Positions 35,628 to 36,110 of a DNA stretch of 36,110 nt are shown here, one piece after another. Within the stretch, counting starts at the first letter, position 1. Each line of letters starts with the position of its first letter. The notes under the pieces were generated by a model. The model was not told the origin of the DNA. It was given only the letters and a program-made list of their open reading frames with translations, and searched no databases. The DNA lies in assembly GCA_021732645.1 (NCBI GenBank), contig JAKFUQ010000194.1, positions 1 through 36,110 of the forward strand, written 5' to 3'. The stretch is from Rhizobacter sp. (GTDB lineage Bacteria; Pseudomonadota; Gammaproteobacteria; Burkholderiales; Burkholderiaceae_C). The translations under genes and the position numbers were made by a program.

Positions 35628-36110
35628 ATGATCAAGGTCAAGGATCTGCTCAAGAAGAAGCCGCAAAAGGCGATCTTCTCGGTGGCGTCAACCGATTCGG
35701 TGCAAACCGTTCTGGAAATGATGCTGGCCAACACCATCCGCTCGGTGGTGGTGCTTGATCAGGATCAACTGATCGGCATCGTCTCCGAGCGCGACTGCGC
35801 GCTGAAGGTGTTGTTTCGCAACCGCAAGGCTGCGGAAACCACCGCCGCCGACATCATGACGCGCGACGTGTTCACTGTCTCCGGTGAAGAAACCATCGAC
35901 GCCTGCATGCTGATGATGTCGTCGAAGAACATCCGCCACCTGCCGGTGTGCGCCAACGGCAAGGTGGTGGGCATGGTGTCGGTCGGCGACGTGGTCAAGG
36001 AAGTGAAGAAGGCCGCCAAAGCCGCGGACCTGGCCGGAGAAGGGCGCGTGCCCATCTTTGCCGAAAGCGTGCCCAGGGGCCTCGCGGTGGGCGCGGTGAT
36101 GAAGGTTGTC
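35628..36110 (+). CDS. CBS-domain-containing protein (partial at right edge of window)
   Basis: ATG at 35628 with aggag [65 protein letters not shown]...[56 protein letters not shown]. Open to window end. Confidence 0.92.
   Translation, partial: MIKVKDLLKKKPQKAIFSVASTDSVQTVLEMMLANTIRSVVVLDQDQLIGIVSERDCALKVLFRNRKAAETTAADIMTRDVFTVSGEETIDACMLMMSSKNIRHLPVCANGKVVGMVSVGDVVKEVKKAAKAADLAGEGRVPIFAESVPRGLAVGAVMKVV

Noticed and set aside
1-36110. CRISPR array
   Set aside because: No regularly spaced direct repeats of 24-40 bp with unique spacers seen; only short inverted repeats and one three-copy octamer.

Overview
High-GC window, probably betaproteobacterial (inferred from protein families and composition). 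It has three parts. (1) About 1-24.4 kb is one end of an integrative/conjugative element (ICE). It carries an AbiE-type toxin-antitoxin pair, DUF1173 and LPD7-like ICE proteins, an OmpA-like lipoprotein, a near-complete VirB/VirD4-type T4SS on the minus strand, a TrbM/KikA-like protein, a rhodanese/MnmH-like protein whose P-loop is degenerate, a solo LuxR-type regulator, an orphan ParB, a small membrane protein, an AlpA-type regulator and a tyrosine integrase with short iterons at its start. (2) About 24.7-31.5 kb is a tightly packed five-gene plus-strand operon: a deacetylase-like domain (catalytic motifs degenerate) fused to a DPM1-like GT2, an FAD oxidoreductase, an intact-looking NodB deacetylase, a polytopic GT-C-like membrane protein, and a WecB-type UDP-GlcNAc 2-epimerase. 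Its logic resembles polyprenyl-phosphate amino-sugar pathways such as ArnC/D/T or FlmF2/NaxD/FlmK. This is the best candidate for an undescribed system here. (3) About 31.5-36.1 kb is chromosomal-type background: a 3'-truncated DUF3616 gene, DUF1097, YebC family, DUF3297, a short soluble PAS-PAS-MCP protein and a CBS-domain protein. I found no rRNA, tRNA or CRISPR array. All family names come from reading the translations; no database search was run.
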